A stretch of DNA of 64,000 nucleotides, from NCBI GenBank assembly GCA_903813345.2, contig CAIIXF020000007.1, positions 26,508,698-26,572,697 on the forward strand, read 5' to 3'. Positions 34,109-45,809 of the stretch are shown here, piece after piece. The notes under the pieces are model-generated. The model did no database searches. It saw only the letters and a program-made list of their open reading frames with translations, and had not been told where the DNA came from. The position numbers and the translations under genes are program-made. Numbering within the stretch: the stretch's first letter is position 1; each line of letters starts with the position of its first letter. Origin of the DNA: Owenia fusiformis (Eukaryota > Annelida > Polychaeta > Sabellida > Oweniidae).

Positions 34109-35068
34109 TTTGAAGTATAGAGCAACGTCTGAAAAGAAAACGTAATAAAATCTGAACCTAAAAATTGCATTAGCCTAGATTCCTAGTCCTACGTGGACAG
34201 AGGAAATTGTGAAAATAAAAATATTTTAATGGGTCTTTATCAACATAATTTTAACCGCAAAGAGCCCTGTGTATCAAGACATTCTTCGAAGTTTAGCCAT
34301 TTTCTTTAGATAGGCTTTAAAAATAGCTGAAAAACGTCAGAGACTATCTACACACTGTAAACAATAAATAAAACTTCAAAACCCCCAAACCATATGTTTG
34401 TTAAATTAAAGTATGTGGCTTTATTTAATCGGATTACGGAAGTTCATTTTAATAGGCAAATGACGTAGGACTTTTAGTCTATTTCTCATCCATTTCCCTT
34501 TTCTGATCATTTTCAGGTGATCATTAAAAACTACTGCTTATTCTTTCAAATGGTTCTTCATGGTATGCGGTGAACCTGAGGCCCGGGAATCAGCAGTTTA
34601 AAACTGTATTAAAATAGCATTACATATTATCGGTTACGTCAATAAGTCATCATCGTCATCAAGTTTAAGAGAGTTGGATGCTTTTAAGACTGTAATTCAC
34701 TCCCATCTGCTCTTTTAAATTCGTCAATCTTTTTTATCTTAAAACGTATTCCCGGGTCTCGGCAGACTGCCTCGGCTAGCAGTAAACATTTTTTCTAAGG
34801 CTGTTTACTATAATTGCGTTATAAATAAAGGTTACTCGGTCATTCACCTTAACCTGGTTTCGAGTTTTATTCGTACAATAACAAGGGTTTTGTTGATTAA
34901 ATAAAGTTTATGTTTCAATTCATAATAAAACTCTGGCGTTAGGTTAAAAAACTTTGTTCAAAGCGGATTGTTAAAGATAACTTAACAAGAGTTGCCTTTG
35001 GAAATTCTACGACGCCCTGGTACGTCGTTCCTCCGTCCGATCGTGACAAACCCAGCTATGAACAATTA

Positions 35069-35502
35069 GGCCATAAGAAGTAGATTCTTTGTTTTGCGTC
35101 CCCTTGCTTGCACGATTTTGTGTAAATCAGAAAAAACAAACACATCAAAATAGCAATCACGAGGGCCTGAAAGTACCATTACATTTCGTTCAATCAGAAT
35201 CAGACGAAATGGCGGATAATTTGATGTGCGTCAAAATTGACAGTGTTATAATTATTTTGGCATACATTGTGTATTTTCTTATTTTTTTACCCTTGAAGTT
35301 TAAATATATTGTATAAAATGTATAGATATGTGTTTGTAATCACTGCAAATTGGTATGTCATCCCTTTTTATGCCCATAAAATGTATACATTTCTCAGCAA
35401 ACAAGTTTGTGTTTTTTCTTGAGTTTGTGTTTGTTTTCCTTGTACCCTTGCATGATTTGGATTTTGCCAGGACGCAAAACAAAGAATCTACTTCTTATGG
35501 CC
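35069..35502. mobile_element. Harbinger-type MITE in the heme oxygenase 5'UTR intron
   Basis: 33-bp terminal inverted repeats GGCCATAAGAAGTAGATTCT... with TTA directly outside both ends (35066-35068 and 35503-35505), the 3-bp duplication typical of Harbinger. Confidence 0.82.
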
Positions 35503-35755
35503 TTATCAGTTATTACAGACACAGAACGAGACAATTAAAATGCTATTGTCCATCTGCGAATTGGAGCTAAAATTGTCCCCACTCTGTACCATACAATAAT
35601 CAGCTGGTGGCACAATCTAGACACAGTGTACTTACAGGTCAGACGATATGGTTCTCATTCCCCAATATCGTCCCTATTTTCTTGTCGTTGTAGAAGACAG
35701 TGCGGGAGACAGTGGTTCAGTAAAGGAATTTGAAAAATATTCTTAAACTTCTTAC

Positions 35756-35835
35756 CTCAGTAGCCTCAGTCAGTGTCACTTCTTTGTGTTCTGTGGATTA
35801 AATGAATGTATTGTGGTCCCCGGATTGTAAACTGC
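35756..35835 (-). other. 5'UTR exon of heme oxygenase (inferred)
   Basis: ACTGAG|GTAAGAAG at 35756 is a strong donor, and a TATA box lies about 25-30 bp before the inferred start near 35832. The intron (35755-34129) contains a Harbinger-type MITE. Confidence 0.6.
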
Positions 35836-35857
35836 CTGGCTTTCGTCACTCGATCCC

Positions 35858-35927
35858 TTTTATATCGTTCTTCCTTGCAATTGCACTAAGTGACCCGATC
35901 TTTTAAAAAATGTTTAGAGAAAGTTCT
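35858..35927 (-). promoter_or_regulatory. heme oxygenase promoter: TATA box and heat-shock-like element
   Basis: TATAAAA reads on the minus strand at 35864-35858. AGAAAGTTCT at 35918-35927 matches the HSF pattern nGAAnnTTCn, about 55 bp upstream. I saw no exact antioxidant-response element (TGACnnnGC) in this stretch. Confidence 0.55.
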
Positions 35928-35929
35928 AG

Positions 35930-38840
35930 TGGCTCTTAACAACGTAGTCTTGTGATCTGCAGATGTCTCTTAAAATATCCAAGTTGGTTGTTCTGGCAAT
36001 ATTGCAACTTTACTGATTTGCTAATATTATTAACAGATGCAGTTAGTATAATGAAGGGTTAATTGTTTCCAACTGATGGCAGAAGTTTGGCAATATTGAT
36101 TAATATTTAATATGACTGATGGTGTTTTTACTGGATGGGTCTTTTGTGTTCAATCATGATCAGATAGAATGTTTAGACCCGGTTTAAGGTTATGGTGACA
36201 TCGTTGGTGTTGTGTTTAGCAAACCAACCCCACACTCAAGAAAACACAACCAATGAACGAGCCAATTGGATAGAGGATCGAGACTTTTTATGGCTTTGGT
36301 TCAGACTGTAAAACTATCAGTTTGTGGTGAACGACACTTTCATGACTTTGTTTAGTGGATGGAATATAAGCCCTGGAGTATGCTTCTACGTCCATTTGAG
36401 TAAATAGTAAATGCGTTTTGTTTCTACGAGAAATATCAATAATTTGAAGTAGAAATGATGGGACATACATGTATAGTGATTTCTGACTGGAGAAATCAAA
36501 TCACTTTTATTTCGAGTCTTTAAACTGTTATATTTTGAACAGTACCCCCTCCCTACCGTTGCAAAAGAGTAAGCACGCTACTGGTACAGATATTAGAATT
36601 TTCCAATATAGGCCTTAAAAAGAGAGCTGGTCCAATGCCCTTGAAGTATATCACTCGGATAAAAATAACAAACAAACAAACAGACAAACACTGAGAAAAA
36701 CAAATTAGTTGCCAACTGTCACACTGCCGGATATGTACTGTTATACTGGCATGATATCTTCAAACAGTACATGTAGATATGGTTTCACATTGTTATTAAA
36801 TTAAGAAGTTCAAATGCTTTGTCTCGGACTCGAAGACAATGCTAGTAGTTCGTTATATTCTTCACGTTATCCGTGTTGACCACGTTATCTTTCTCACGTT
36901 ATCCATCTGATGACCTCACGTCGACTACCTTTAAAGTAGTTCGAATCAATCACTTTTACCTCAAGAATGTGAATCAGTTTTTCAATCGCATGAACCAAAC
37001 TGGCTCTGTCCCAATTTAAGTCGGTGCGGTGGAATGAAAAATCTAGAAAATTTTAACCTGGATAAGAATACACGCAGACTAGTCTTCCTTGAAGACCCTG
37101 TTATGAACCACCCCACCCTCTAATTACTTTATCAGGGGGTCAAGGGTCTTGAAGCAAGACTACGCGCAATATTGCACTTCGAGAATTCAAAAATAAGTCG
37201 ATGAGCAAGTGCGTAGCTGCAGACAAATTTTGCAGACAAAACATGGTTCTATTTAAACGTTACACAACAGTGCACTTGGTAAGAGGACACGTACTGTACC
37301 TAGACAACTTATCCCCGGTCCTTTTGTATACTCCAATGGACTTACCTCTATTTTTAATGGTATGCATCAATTTAAAAAACGGGTCAATCATTGGAAAGGT
37401 ATCAGTCAATTTCAAGATTTTAAGGTCTTATTCTTGCAAACACTCTTATTTGTTTTGGACTGTGACTTGCAAAGGAGGAGGGACGTAATCACCAACGATG
37501 CTGAATTCAGCTTTCCATGATACTCATCATCTACACTGACAGATCTGGGGGGGAGCAGTCCCTTGGGTGGGCCCAGGAAAAAATTGGGCCCAAAAGAAAA
37601 TTTGAGCCAAATCTTTAAAGCCCCCAAAAGTGGGCCTTTTTGGTCATAAATGGGCCTTCTAAGGCCTTGTTTTTTAAATTTTAGGCCAAATTTTGAAGAA
37701 AGTGGGCCTCGAAATTTCAAAATTTATTTTCTCAGACCAGAAGTTTGCCCCCCCTACCTTGTGGGTTCCCAGATCCGCCCCTGATCTATGCATCTTGCAC
37801 TCGTAAGATGCTCTTTAGTATATACCTAGATGTAGTTCCAACTGCGTTTTCTTTAATTAAGCCTGGCAAAGTGGGTCACTATTTACACGCGTGATTTAAT
37901 GTAGTAAGTCAGTATAAATTAATAAATAACCCGCTAAGGTAATATTTACTAGAACACCTGCCATACTTTTTCAAAAATTAAATGGTACAATGAAATATAA
38001 AGAAGATGGACACATTACACAGTTGATGTTTTAGTGGCGTTACTAAATGTCACGTTCCACAATGATACAGCAGAATCTTAAATATTTTAGATGCGGATGA
38101 TGTTGCTGAAACAATCGCCGTTCAATTTCAACTGAACAACTCGAATTTCCTTAAACTGTCAAGTCTTTGATAGATGTTGAAACCCTAGATGTGAAATTCT
38201 AACTGTTTATTGTGTTCGTTGAAAAACAATGATGTGGTTTAGTTTAAAAACAATGACTTGCATTTTAAGTTTTCTAAGTGAGCACGAGTGATGACTTTGA
38301 ATGAATGCCGTCATTTTAATGCTGATGTAGATAATTAGGGCCTATATGGTCTTAGCTAGGTTTCAGAGCGTTTCAGGCAGAAAAACGTCTGTCTCACCAA
38401 AATTTGACAGAGAAATATTATATTACAATACTAGTAATTTCGAAACCGTGAAACTAAGAATTATGTCTCACTGTAGTATCTTTGGTTTTACATTGCTTCG
38501 GCCCATTTTGTTTGCTTCGGCCCATTTTGTATCATGGCTACACCCTAGGATGTATCCATTTTTACCCATTAATGTTTAAGGATTTAAGCCTTAGACTCAT
38601 TATGGGCTGAATCATTCCTTTGGTGTTGTTTTTAAACCTTTGCACGACAGCGCAGCGGGAATGCTAGGAAACAACGCCAAAGTAGATTGAACTTTTTGCA
38701 AGAGTCAAATTGGTAAAGCATCAACTTCAATCTGTATCACCTTGACAACAATTCAATGAGTGACCTTGGGTGCAGTGATTGTTTATAATATAATCCACTG
38801 CACTTACTTACAATTACTACGTTCCACATAATATAAATTC
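35930..38840. other. intergenic region upstream of heme oxygenase
   Basis: No gene supported on either strand. 37540-37785 is a degraded G/C-rich repeat with GATCTGGG-type ends. Short open frames here have no family signal. Confidence 0.45.
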
Positions 38841-38849
38841 TCTGAAAAA

Positions 38850-39720
38850 ATACCTTTCGTTCAAACCTTATTTCAAAAAACTTGCCCAGAGATTTCAATT
38901 GTGTTTTTACATTTTTTGTAAAATCCAATTTATCTAATGTTCTCTTATGTAATGTTCTAGGTGACTTAGGTTGGAGAAGCATAACCGAAGTTATTGAAAA
39001 ACGGCGTCAAATCTAACCCATGTTTGATCAAACATGGGTTAGATAGAGCCATTCATGTTGAAGACACGGACTGGTATCAGGGATATCTTAAAATATCGAA
39101 AGAAAGAAGCAAAAGCTGTTTTCTAGACACCATTGCAGACAAATCTTCTCTTGTTCTGTACAGCTCCTTAAAAACAAATTGTTTTCAAGAAAACTACCTT
39201 AAGACTGATTTCGACTTTTATGGTCAGAAACTGAAATTCAAGGCAAGATCAGGGTGTTTTGGTCTGAATACTGACAAGGAGCGATGGAGCCAAGGTAATG
39301 GGTTATGCAATTTATGTGATACGAATGTCAAGGACTCTATCCAGCATCGTATGTTTGTTTGTCCTCATTTTAACAATGAAAGAACTAACTTCTTTCTGAA
39401 CGTGATAAACTCCTGTAATGAACAACTGTCATCTAGCCTTATTTCTGCTAATATTCCAATTAAAATATGCTTGACCATGGGTGATAAAGCTTTCATTGAC
39501 TGGGGAAATGAACAAGGTCATATTTTAGATCGATGTGTAAAGAAATATCTGAAAGCAATTTATATTCCCTATAATAAGGATTGATGTATTTTAGTGACAT
39601 TATGTATTTTAATTTTGACTGTAATTGTATAAGCATGTTTGTATGTGGATGCACCACCTTTTCAATGTGTGTGCCACTGTTTTAAAAGTGATTCCAATAA
39701 ATAAATAAAATAAAAAAATA
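38850..39720 (+). mobile_element. LINE 3' fragment (non-LTR element, heavily 5'-truncated)
   Basis: The plus strand carries a LINE C-terminal text: VLGDLGWRSI just before 39000, then a 196-codon frame (38994-39584) with LKFKARSGCFGLNTDKERW and a C-x2-C...H-x4-C motif (CNLCD, HRMFVC). The 3'UTR ends in an A-rich (AATAAATA) tail at about 39700-39720. A 34-bp perfect palindrome with in-frame stops interrupts the coding text at 39011-39044. This is a dead fragment. Confidence 0.72.
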
Positions 39721-39724
39721 TTAC

Positions 39725-40075
39725 CACTCGGAGTGATGACATATTATAGTCTCAAACATTTTGTGGACCTTGTATGACGGTTGGTGTTCGGCGGTAGGTG
39801 TTCGGCGTTTTGCGGTTGGTGTCGGAGTTCGGCGTCTGTAACAGATAGTAGGTGGTGACATTTTGCATGTTAATGCCTTGTTAAACGTTTTTAAACCGTG
39901 GAAATGTACTTCTAACAACCATGCAAATAGCTAAAGTTCTGAGTAGTTGAGACAGGGGAAAAGAGAACAACACATATTCCCATTTCTTTAACTTTGTCCC
40001 GAAATTTGGTTCATCTTTCACTGATTGTCCTATCTTTCTTTCGATCTATTCTATCAAATGTGTTGAAATGTTATC
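39725..40075. other. spacer with a TGTCACCACC-family MITE (minus orientation)
   Basis: 39760-39890 is a copy of the dispersed family defined by AAGGCATTAACATGCAAAAT then GTCACCACC. No gene. Confidence 0.6.
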
Positions 40076-40079
40076 ATCA

Positions 40080-40100
40080 TATAAACTATTTATCTTATCA
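40080..40100 (+). promoter_or_regulatory. TATA box and paired GATA sites, astacin A
   Basis: TATAAA at 40080-40085 and TTATCTTATCA at 40090-40100, 89 bp before the ATG. The 11-mer is identical upstream of astacin C. Confidence 0.55.
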
Positions 40101-40178
40101 TATTGTATACGTCGTGTCAAATGTATGATAATCGAATACGAGTTGTAATTGGATTATTTTACTGCCATTTGAATAAAA

Positions 40179-43100
40179 ATGTTAACATTTCTACTACTGG
40201 TTTCATTGGCTGCTACGCAGGTAATTGTGTATTTATTTTAAGCATTGATTCAATCTTGTTTTTTCACATTTTTGAAATCGAATTTTCAGTAGAAGGTATA
40301 AAATTGGAGATTAAAATGTTAGAAGCAATATTTTCACAAAGCATGTTAAGGTTTCCATTGCCCTTATTTTATTTTTCTGAAAAAAGGATTTGGTCTTGGA
40401 TATCTGGTCAAATACATTAAAAGATTTGAGCTGAATAAAAATCATTCAAATTGAATTAAGGAGGACGTCCATTTTCTTCAAAATTATTATTACTGTAGAT
40501 ACCTTTAAAAATCGAAGAATTGTCCTAAACTAAAGTCAGAATTGTTTTTGTTAGAAATGACTTTTTAGAGGATAAACATGAAATGAAATTCCGAGTGGTG
40601 ATAGGCAAAATTGTGACAATATCTTTCTTAAATTGCTCCCAACATCACTGTCCCTTCTATTTCCTTTTATAATCCATCAGGCTCATCCTGTTCGAATGTA
40701 ACATTCGCATAGATTTGGACAAATCTCACGTCACGAGGTATATGAAGCAAACTCCTCTCTGTACTACATCATTGATTGACTCATTTGGGAATTAACGTTT
40801 TACAGGGCACGCCAGTGTTGCAGTCCCCCATTCATGATGAGAATGGACCAGTCAAGGACCTCTACCAGGTTGATGACATGATCTTCACTGCTAAAGAGTA
40901 CAGAGAGGAGGTCTTGGGAGTTACCAACAGGTACAGTCATTTGGATATGAAAGAATATACCCAGGGAGTGAAACCCCACTATGTTCACGTGTGCAGGGGT
41001 ATGAAGATTCACACTTCACAAGAAAAACGATAGCAGACTTGGTTTTAACTTTTAATCATGTGAATGTTATAGCTCCCGGAGGCACCCATAACATTTACTA
41101 TTTCTTGAGAAACTCTTGCAAACGTTTGATAATGACGGACTCTACATATCTGGTAATTTAGGAAATTGGACTTTGAAACTGTCGCTTGTCAAGCTGAACA
41201 CTCATTCCCGTAAATCCCCCAGACCCCGATATTATGACGGCATCCCATTTCCACAGTCAAGTCCTGTTAACCTTAAGAGAATTTGTATCTTTAAAGGGAG
41301 GCCCTTTCCATACCCATTCAATGAATAAACCACTCAAGGTCATATTTCGAACTCGGGATTCATCGAAAATGCTCTAGGAAAAGTAATCCGATCGACAAAT
41401 CTGATCTGTCGTTTGTACCCTGCTCTCAAAATCTAATTATAAACGAAGGTCTCTTTTGAGAAACGAAGTAGAACGAATGCAAAAAGTGGGCGTGTGGGAA
41501 TTTCAATACCATTTATTTCTTATATTTACAGTCGAGAAAAACGCCAATGGACATTCAAAAATCTCCGAACATGGTCGCAAAATGGAAATGTTGTTCCATA
41601 TCGTTTTGCAGAAGGCTTCGGTGAGTTGACACAATGACACAACTATGGTACACATAGCAGAGTCCTACTTCGAGGCTGGAAAGAAAAAAAATTAGATGTC
41701 ATGATTTATCATGATGGATGAATCGGTTTCAATTTCTTTTTTACATCTTTGTCCAAAAGGAGTCGCCTTTAAAATAGTGTACCTAGTAGGAAGTATTCTA
41801 GATTTATTGATACTTTCCTGTCCCCAAACATTAAAGTGAAGGTTGTCACCGATATGGGGTGACATTTGCGACGAGTGTTTGTTGTCCGGGCCCCATACAC
41901 CGTAAGTCATGCACAGTGTTAGTTAGGGTTCATATTAATACAAACTAGAACAATATTTCCCGAGGGACAAAATTCTCTTTGTCACCGGTTCCACATATTA
42001 TAATAGAAGTGCTTGCCAAATATGAAATGCCACTGCTCAAGAGTTACTACCGTGTGATTGTCGCAGATAGTTTCCTAGTTTTCTCTAATAATAAACCATG
42101 TAAAAACTACTTATAGACGAAGAATGGAAACATCTAGTAGCAAGGGCCGTAGACGAGTGGCAACGAAAAACCTGTATTACGTTTAGGCCTGCGGTTGCCA
42201 GTGAAACTTATGTCATAGAATTCTTCCATGGGACTGGGTAAGTAGTAAGTACTAATTGCAGTTACAGTACGATGGACCGAGAATACATCCTCAGTTTCAA
42301 ATGATGTTGCATTTAGATGTATTTGATCATGTACCGTAAAAATTGACTTGAGTCCATGACTTTGTGCATATGGAAGTGAATTTCTGCCTGTACTAATGGT
42401 AAGACCGAACATGTTGGCATAATTAATACTTAATATATAAGTGTGAGCTATTATTTTATTTAGATGCAACTCTCCTGTTGGGATGCACTCATTGAACAGG
42501 ATATCTCTGGAATATCCAGGATGTGGCACTGTAAGTAGATCTGGTGGTACTTCTATGTACAACTATGGACTTTCAAGAGAAGTCTATGGTACTGACATTT
42601 AATGGTATCTTGAAAGCCCACGGTACAACATTTAATGGTCTCTTGAAAGCCAACGGTACAACATTTAATGGTCTCTCGAAAGCCCATGGCACAACATTTA
42701 ATGCTCTCTTGAAAACCCATGGTACAACATTTAATGGTCTCTTGAAAGCCCATGATACAACATTTAATGGTCTCTTGATAGCCCATTGTACAACATTTAA
42801 TGATCTCTGGAAGCCCATGGTACAACATGGTCTCATGAAAGTCCTTCCAGAGACCATAGTCTTTGTTACGCGGTATATGGCATACATTCATGGTTGCGCG
42901 GTATTTGTGATACATACGGGTGAATACGCCATACTCACCTGCGGTATATGGCATATTCCACAGGTGAGTATGCGATATTCTGCGGTGAATATGCCGTACA
43001 TTGATTTCAGTGAATACCTGATACTCACCTGCGGAATACGTCATACTCACATCCGGAATATGCCATATACAGCAGATCCATATGACATATACCGCAGGTG

Positions 43101-45652
43101 AAAACGTTATACAGAAAGCCTTGATTTGATGGTGCGAGAAAAAGTACGCTGGATTACCAATATAGTTAGTGAATATGCCATATTCTTTGCGGAATATGAC
43201 ATATATTTGTATCGTGTTTACCACATAACAGTCTTATCCAGATCAACACATTCCATTCGGCCCTTTTCAGCATAGCGTAATCCTACGTGAGATCGGGCAC
43301 TCCCTCGGTATGGGCAACGAACACCAGCACCCAGAGCAGGAGAGGTACCTGTCAGTTCAGTACCAGAACATTGAGGAAAGGTTGAGACAGCGGTACAGGC
43401 CCATAAGTGCGACGTCTGTTGAAACCCATGGCACCAGCTACGATCCATATTCTATCATGCACTATGAAGCAGTGAGTATTGGTGCTTGGTTGCTTGATAA
43501 GGCCTTCTGATTTCATACTCAGTTGTCACATTAACACATTGTAGCCGCCAATTTTTCTCCCGATGGAGACTCATGGACTAAATGAGGTCGAATCCAGACC
43601 CAGTAAGAGGCAACACCATGAAAAACGATGTTTACCAAATAAAGAAACAAGATCAAATATTAATATCTGTTTTATCATATCCACCCCTTCTAGTTTACTC
43701 TTAAACATAATATCAACACAATTTTTTACTGAACAGGGCCCAACCGACCGACCATCAATGGTGATGAAGGACCGTACCCTCCAAAACGTAGTCGGGAGAC
43801 AGACATCGCTCTCTGTAGGGGACGCTAATTTCATAAGGATCACACATGGTTGTTCAGGACACTCAGGTATTGCTTAAACTTAAAATGTTTAAAATGTAGA
43901 TTGGTTATGGTTTGTTTGTTGGTGCAAGTGCTTGTGTGACAATTGGGCGTCATTCTGATACTCATAGCACCTTTCTGGTTCGTCTGAAACATAGGCTGAG
44001 AAGAAATGAGATGTCATGGTTTATCATGATGATTGGACGTTGGATGCGGCAAGTATCAGTGGGTCAGGTATGGCTGTGAAGGTGTGGTGAATGTAAGTGT
44101 ATGTGAGGTGTGGCAAATGTGGATGTGATGAGGATGATGTCCCTAGTATGGTCCTATATTTGGTATGGCAAGTTGGGGTTTTAAGAGTGGTGTAGCAAGT
44201 CTGAATATGACATGAACAACGTGTTGTGGATATGAGGAGTCCTGTAGCAAGTGTAAGTATGAAGAGTGTGGTGCGGCTAGTGTGAGAATGAATAGTGTGG
44301 CTTGTTGAATGTGGATATGGCTAGTGTGAGAATGAATAGTGTGACTCGTTGAATGTGGATATGGCTAGTGTGAGAATGAATAGTGTGACTCGTTGAATGT
44401 GGATATGGCTAGTGTGAGAATGAATAGTGTGGCCTGTTGAATATGGATATGGCAAAGTGTGAGAATGAATAGCGTGGCTTGTTGAATGTGGATATGGCTA
44501 GTGTGAGAATGAATAGTGTGGTATGTTGGGTGTAGATATGAAGAGTGTGTTGTGGCTAGTGTGAGAATGAAGAGTGTGGTTTGGTTAATGTAGATATGAA
44601 GAGTGTGGTGTGGCTAGTGTGAGAATGAAGAGTGTGGTTTGTTTAATGTGAATATGAAGAGTTTGGTGTGGCTAGTGTGAGAATGAAGAATGTAGTTTGT
44701 TTAATGTGAATATGAAGAGTTTGGTGTGGCTAGTGTGAGAATGAAGAGTGTGGTTTGTTGAATGTGGATATGGCTAGTGTGAGAATGAATAGTGTGGTTT
44801 GTTGGATGTGAATATGAAGAGTTTGGTGTGGCTAGTGTGAGAATGCAGAGTGTGGTTTGGTTAATGTAGATATGAAGAGTGTGATGTGGCTAATGTGAGA
44901 TTGAAGAGTGTGGTTTGTTCAATGTGAATATGAAGAGTTTGGTGTGGCTAGTGTGAGAATGAAGAGTGTGGTTTGTTGAATGTGTATATGAAGAGTTTGG
45001 TGTGGCTAGTGTGAGAATGAAGAGTGGTTTGTTTAATGTGAATATGAAGAGTTTGGTGTGGCTAGTGTGAGAATGAAGAGTGTGGTTTGGTTAATGTAGA
45101 TATAAAGAGTGTGGTGTGGCTAATGTGAGAATGAATAGTGTGGCTTGTTGAATGTGGATATTGCTAGTGTGAGAATTAATAGTGTGGTTTGTTGTAGTGG
45201 CTATGAAAAATTTTGTTTGAAGAGTGGAGGGATATAAATGGATGCATAGAAACTATGGTTAATTGAATAACAAATGTTCCACATGAGGATCAATGCCTCA
45301 TTCCCTAGTACTAAACTGCAAATATAAGTTCACAGTTTATTGCTTTATATTCATAGGGTTCTCATGCCCGGAAGACTTTGGCTACTACCCAGATGGCTCT
45401 GATGGTTGTACAGGATTTTACCAATGTGTCTGGAGAAAAGCTTCTCATTTTGATTGCCCATGTGACACTCTAGTGAGAAACAATGCTGCAGTATGCCAGA
45501 ACCAGCAGAGATTCGACCCCAACTTAAATGTATGTAATCATGCAGAAAATGTTCCCTGTGTGACTGCCGAAAGAAAAAAAGAAACTGGCAAAGAGGAAAA
45601 GGAAATTGGTAAAGAAAAAAAAGAGACTGGCCAAGGAAAGACACAAAATTAA
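40179..45652 (+). CDS. astacin A: secreted astacin-like pseudoprotease with CBM14 chitin-binding domain
   Basis: Exons 40179-40220, 40806-40930, 41532-41620, 42117-42237, 42464-42530, 43271-43471, 43737-43866, 45357-45652, all GT-AG, giving 356 residues. Order: signal peptide (MLTFLLLVSLAATQ), prodomain with LYQVDDM (aspartate-switch position), furin-like REKR/QW at residue 60, astacin domain, and CBM14 with six or more cysteines from residue 262 (YYPDGSDGCTGFYQC). A Lys/Glu-rich tail follows. The zinc motif HExxHxxGxxHE is altered to [12 protein letters not shown]: the first and third histidine ligands (residues 154 and 164) are Arg and Asn. The Met-turn SIMHY remains. The frame is intact across eight exons, so this looks like a maintained non-catalytic protein. 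It probably binds chitin outside the cell. Confidence 0.88.
42590..42835. repeat. 33-bp tandem repeat in astacin A intron 5
   Basis: About seven units of ACATTTAATGGTCTCTTGAA plus AGCCCATGGTACA. The length is a multiple of three, so both strands show false open frames. Confidence 0.85.
42885..43215. repeat. imperfect inverted and tandem repeats (CATATTCCGCAGGTGA-type)
   Basis: Variants of GGTATATGGCATATTC and TGCGGTGAATATGCC alternate on both strands over 330 bp, before exon 6 of astacin A. Confidence 0.6.
44090..45215. repeat. ~37-65-bp minisatellite in astacin A intron 7
   Basis: More than fifteen variants of GGCTAGTGTGAGAATGAAGAGTGTGG linked by GTTGAATGTGGATAT blocks, in a strand-asymmetric G/T-rich tract of about 1.1 kb. 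Confidence 0.9.
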
Positions 45653-45701
45653 ATTGTTTTCAAGATCTGTCTCAACATGGAATATTTACCCAAATATGAT
45701 A

Positions 45702-45707
45702 AATAAA
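45702..45707 (+). terminator. AATAAA poly(A) signal, astacin A
   Basis: 50 bp after the stop codon. Confidence 0.6.
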
Positions 45708-45809
45708 TTACTAGATTAGTACAATAATTGTCAGTAGTTTAAGACTTAATCCAATCTTTCCTGTACTGTATATCTGATTTAAATCACAAGAAAGGCTGCA
45801 TTATATAAT

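Noticed and set aside
38994-39584. 196-codon frame as a host gene
   Set aside because: LINE C-terminal motifs, A-rich tail and preceding LINE text show it is a retrotransposon fragment.
42590-42835. CRISPR-like array
   Set aside because: Units are contiguous with no unique spacers, in a eukaryotic intron.
42544-43224. 185- and 223-codon frames on opposite strands
   Set aside because: They arise from 33-bp repeats within astacin A intron 5.
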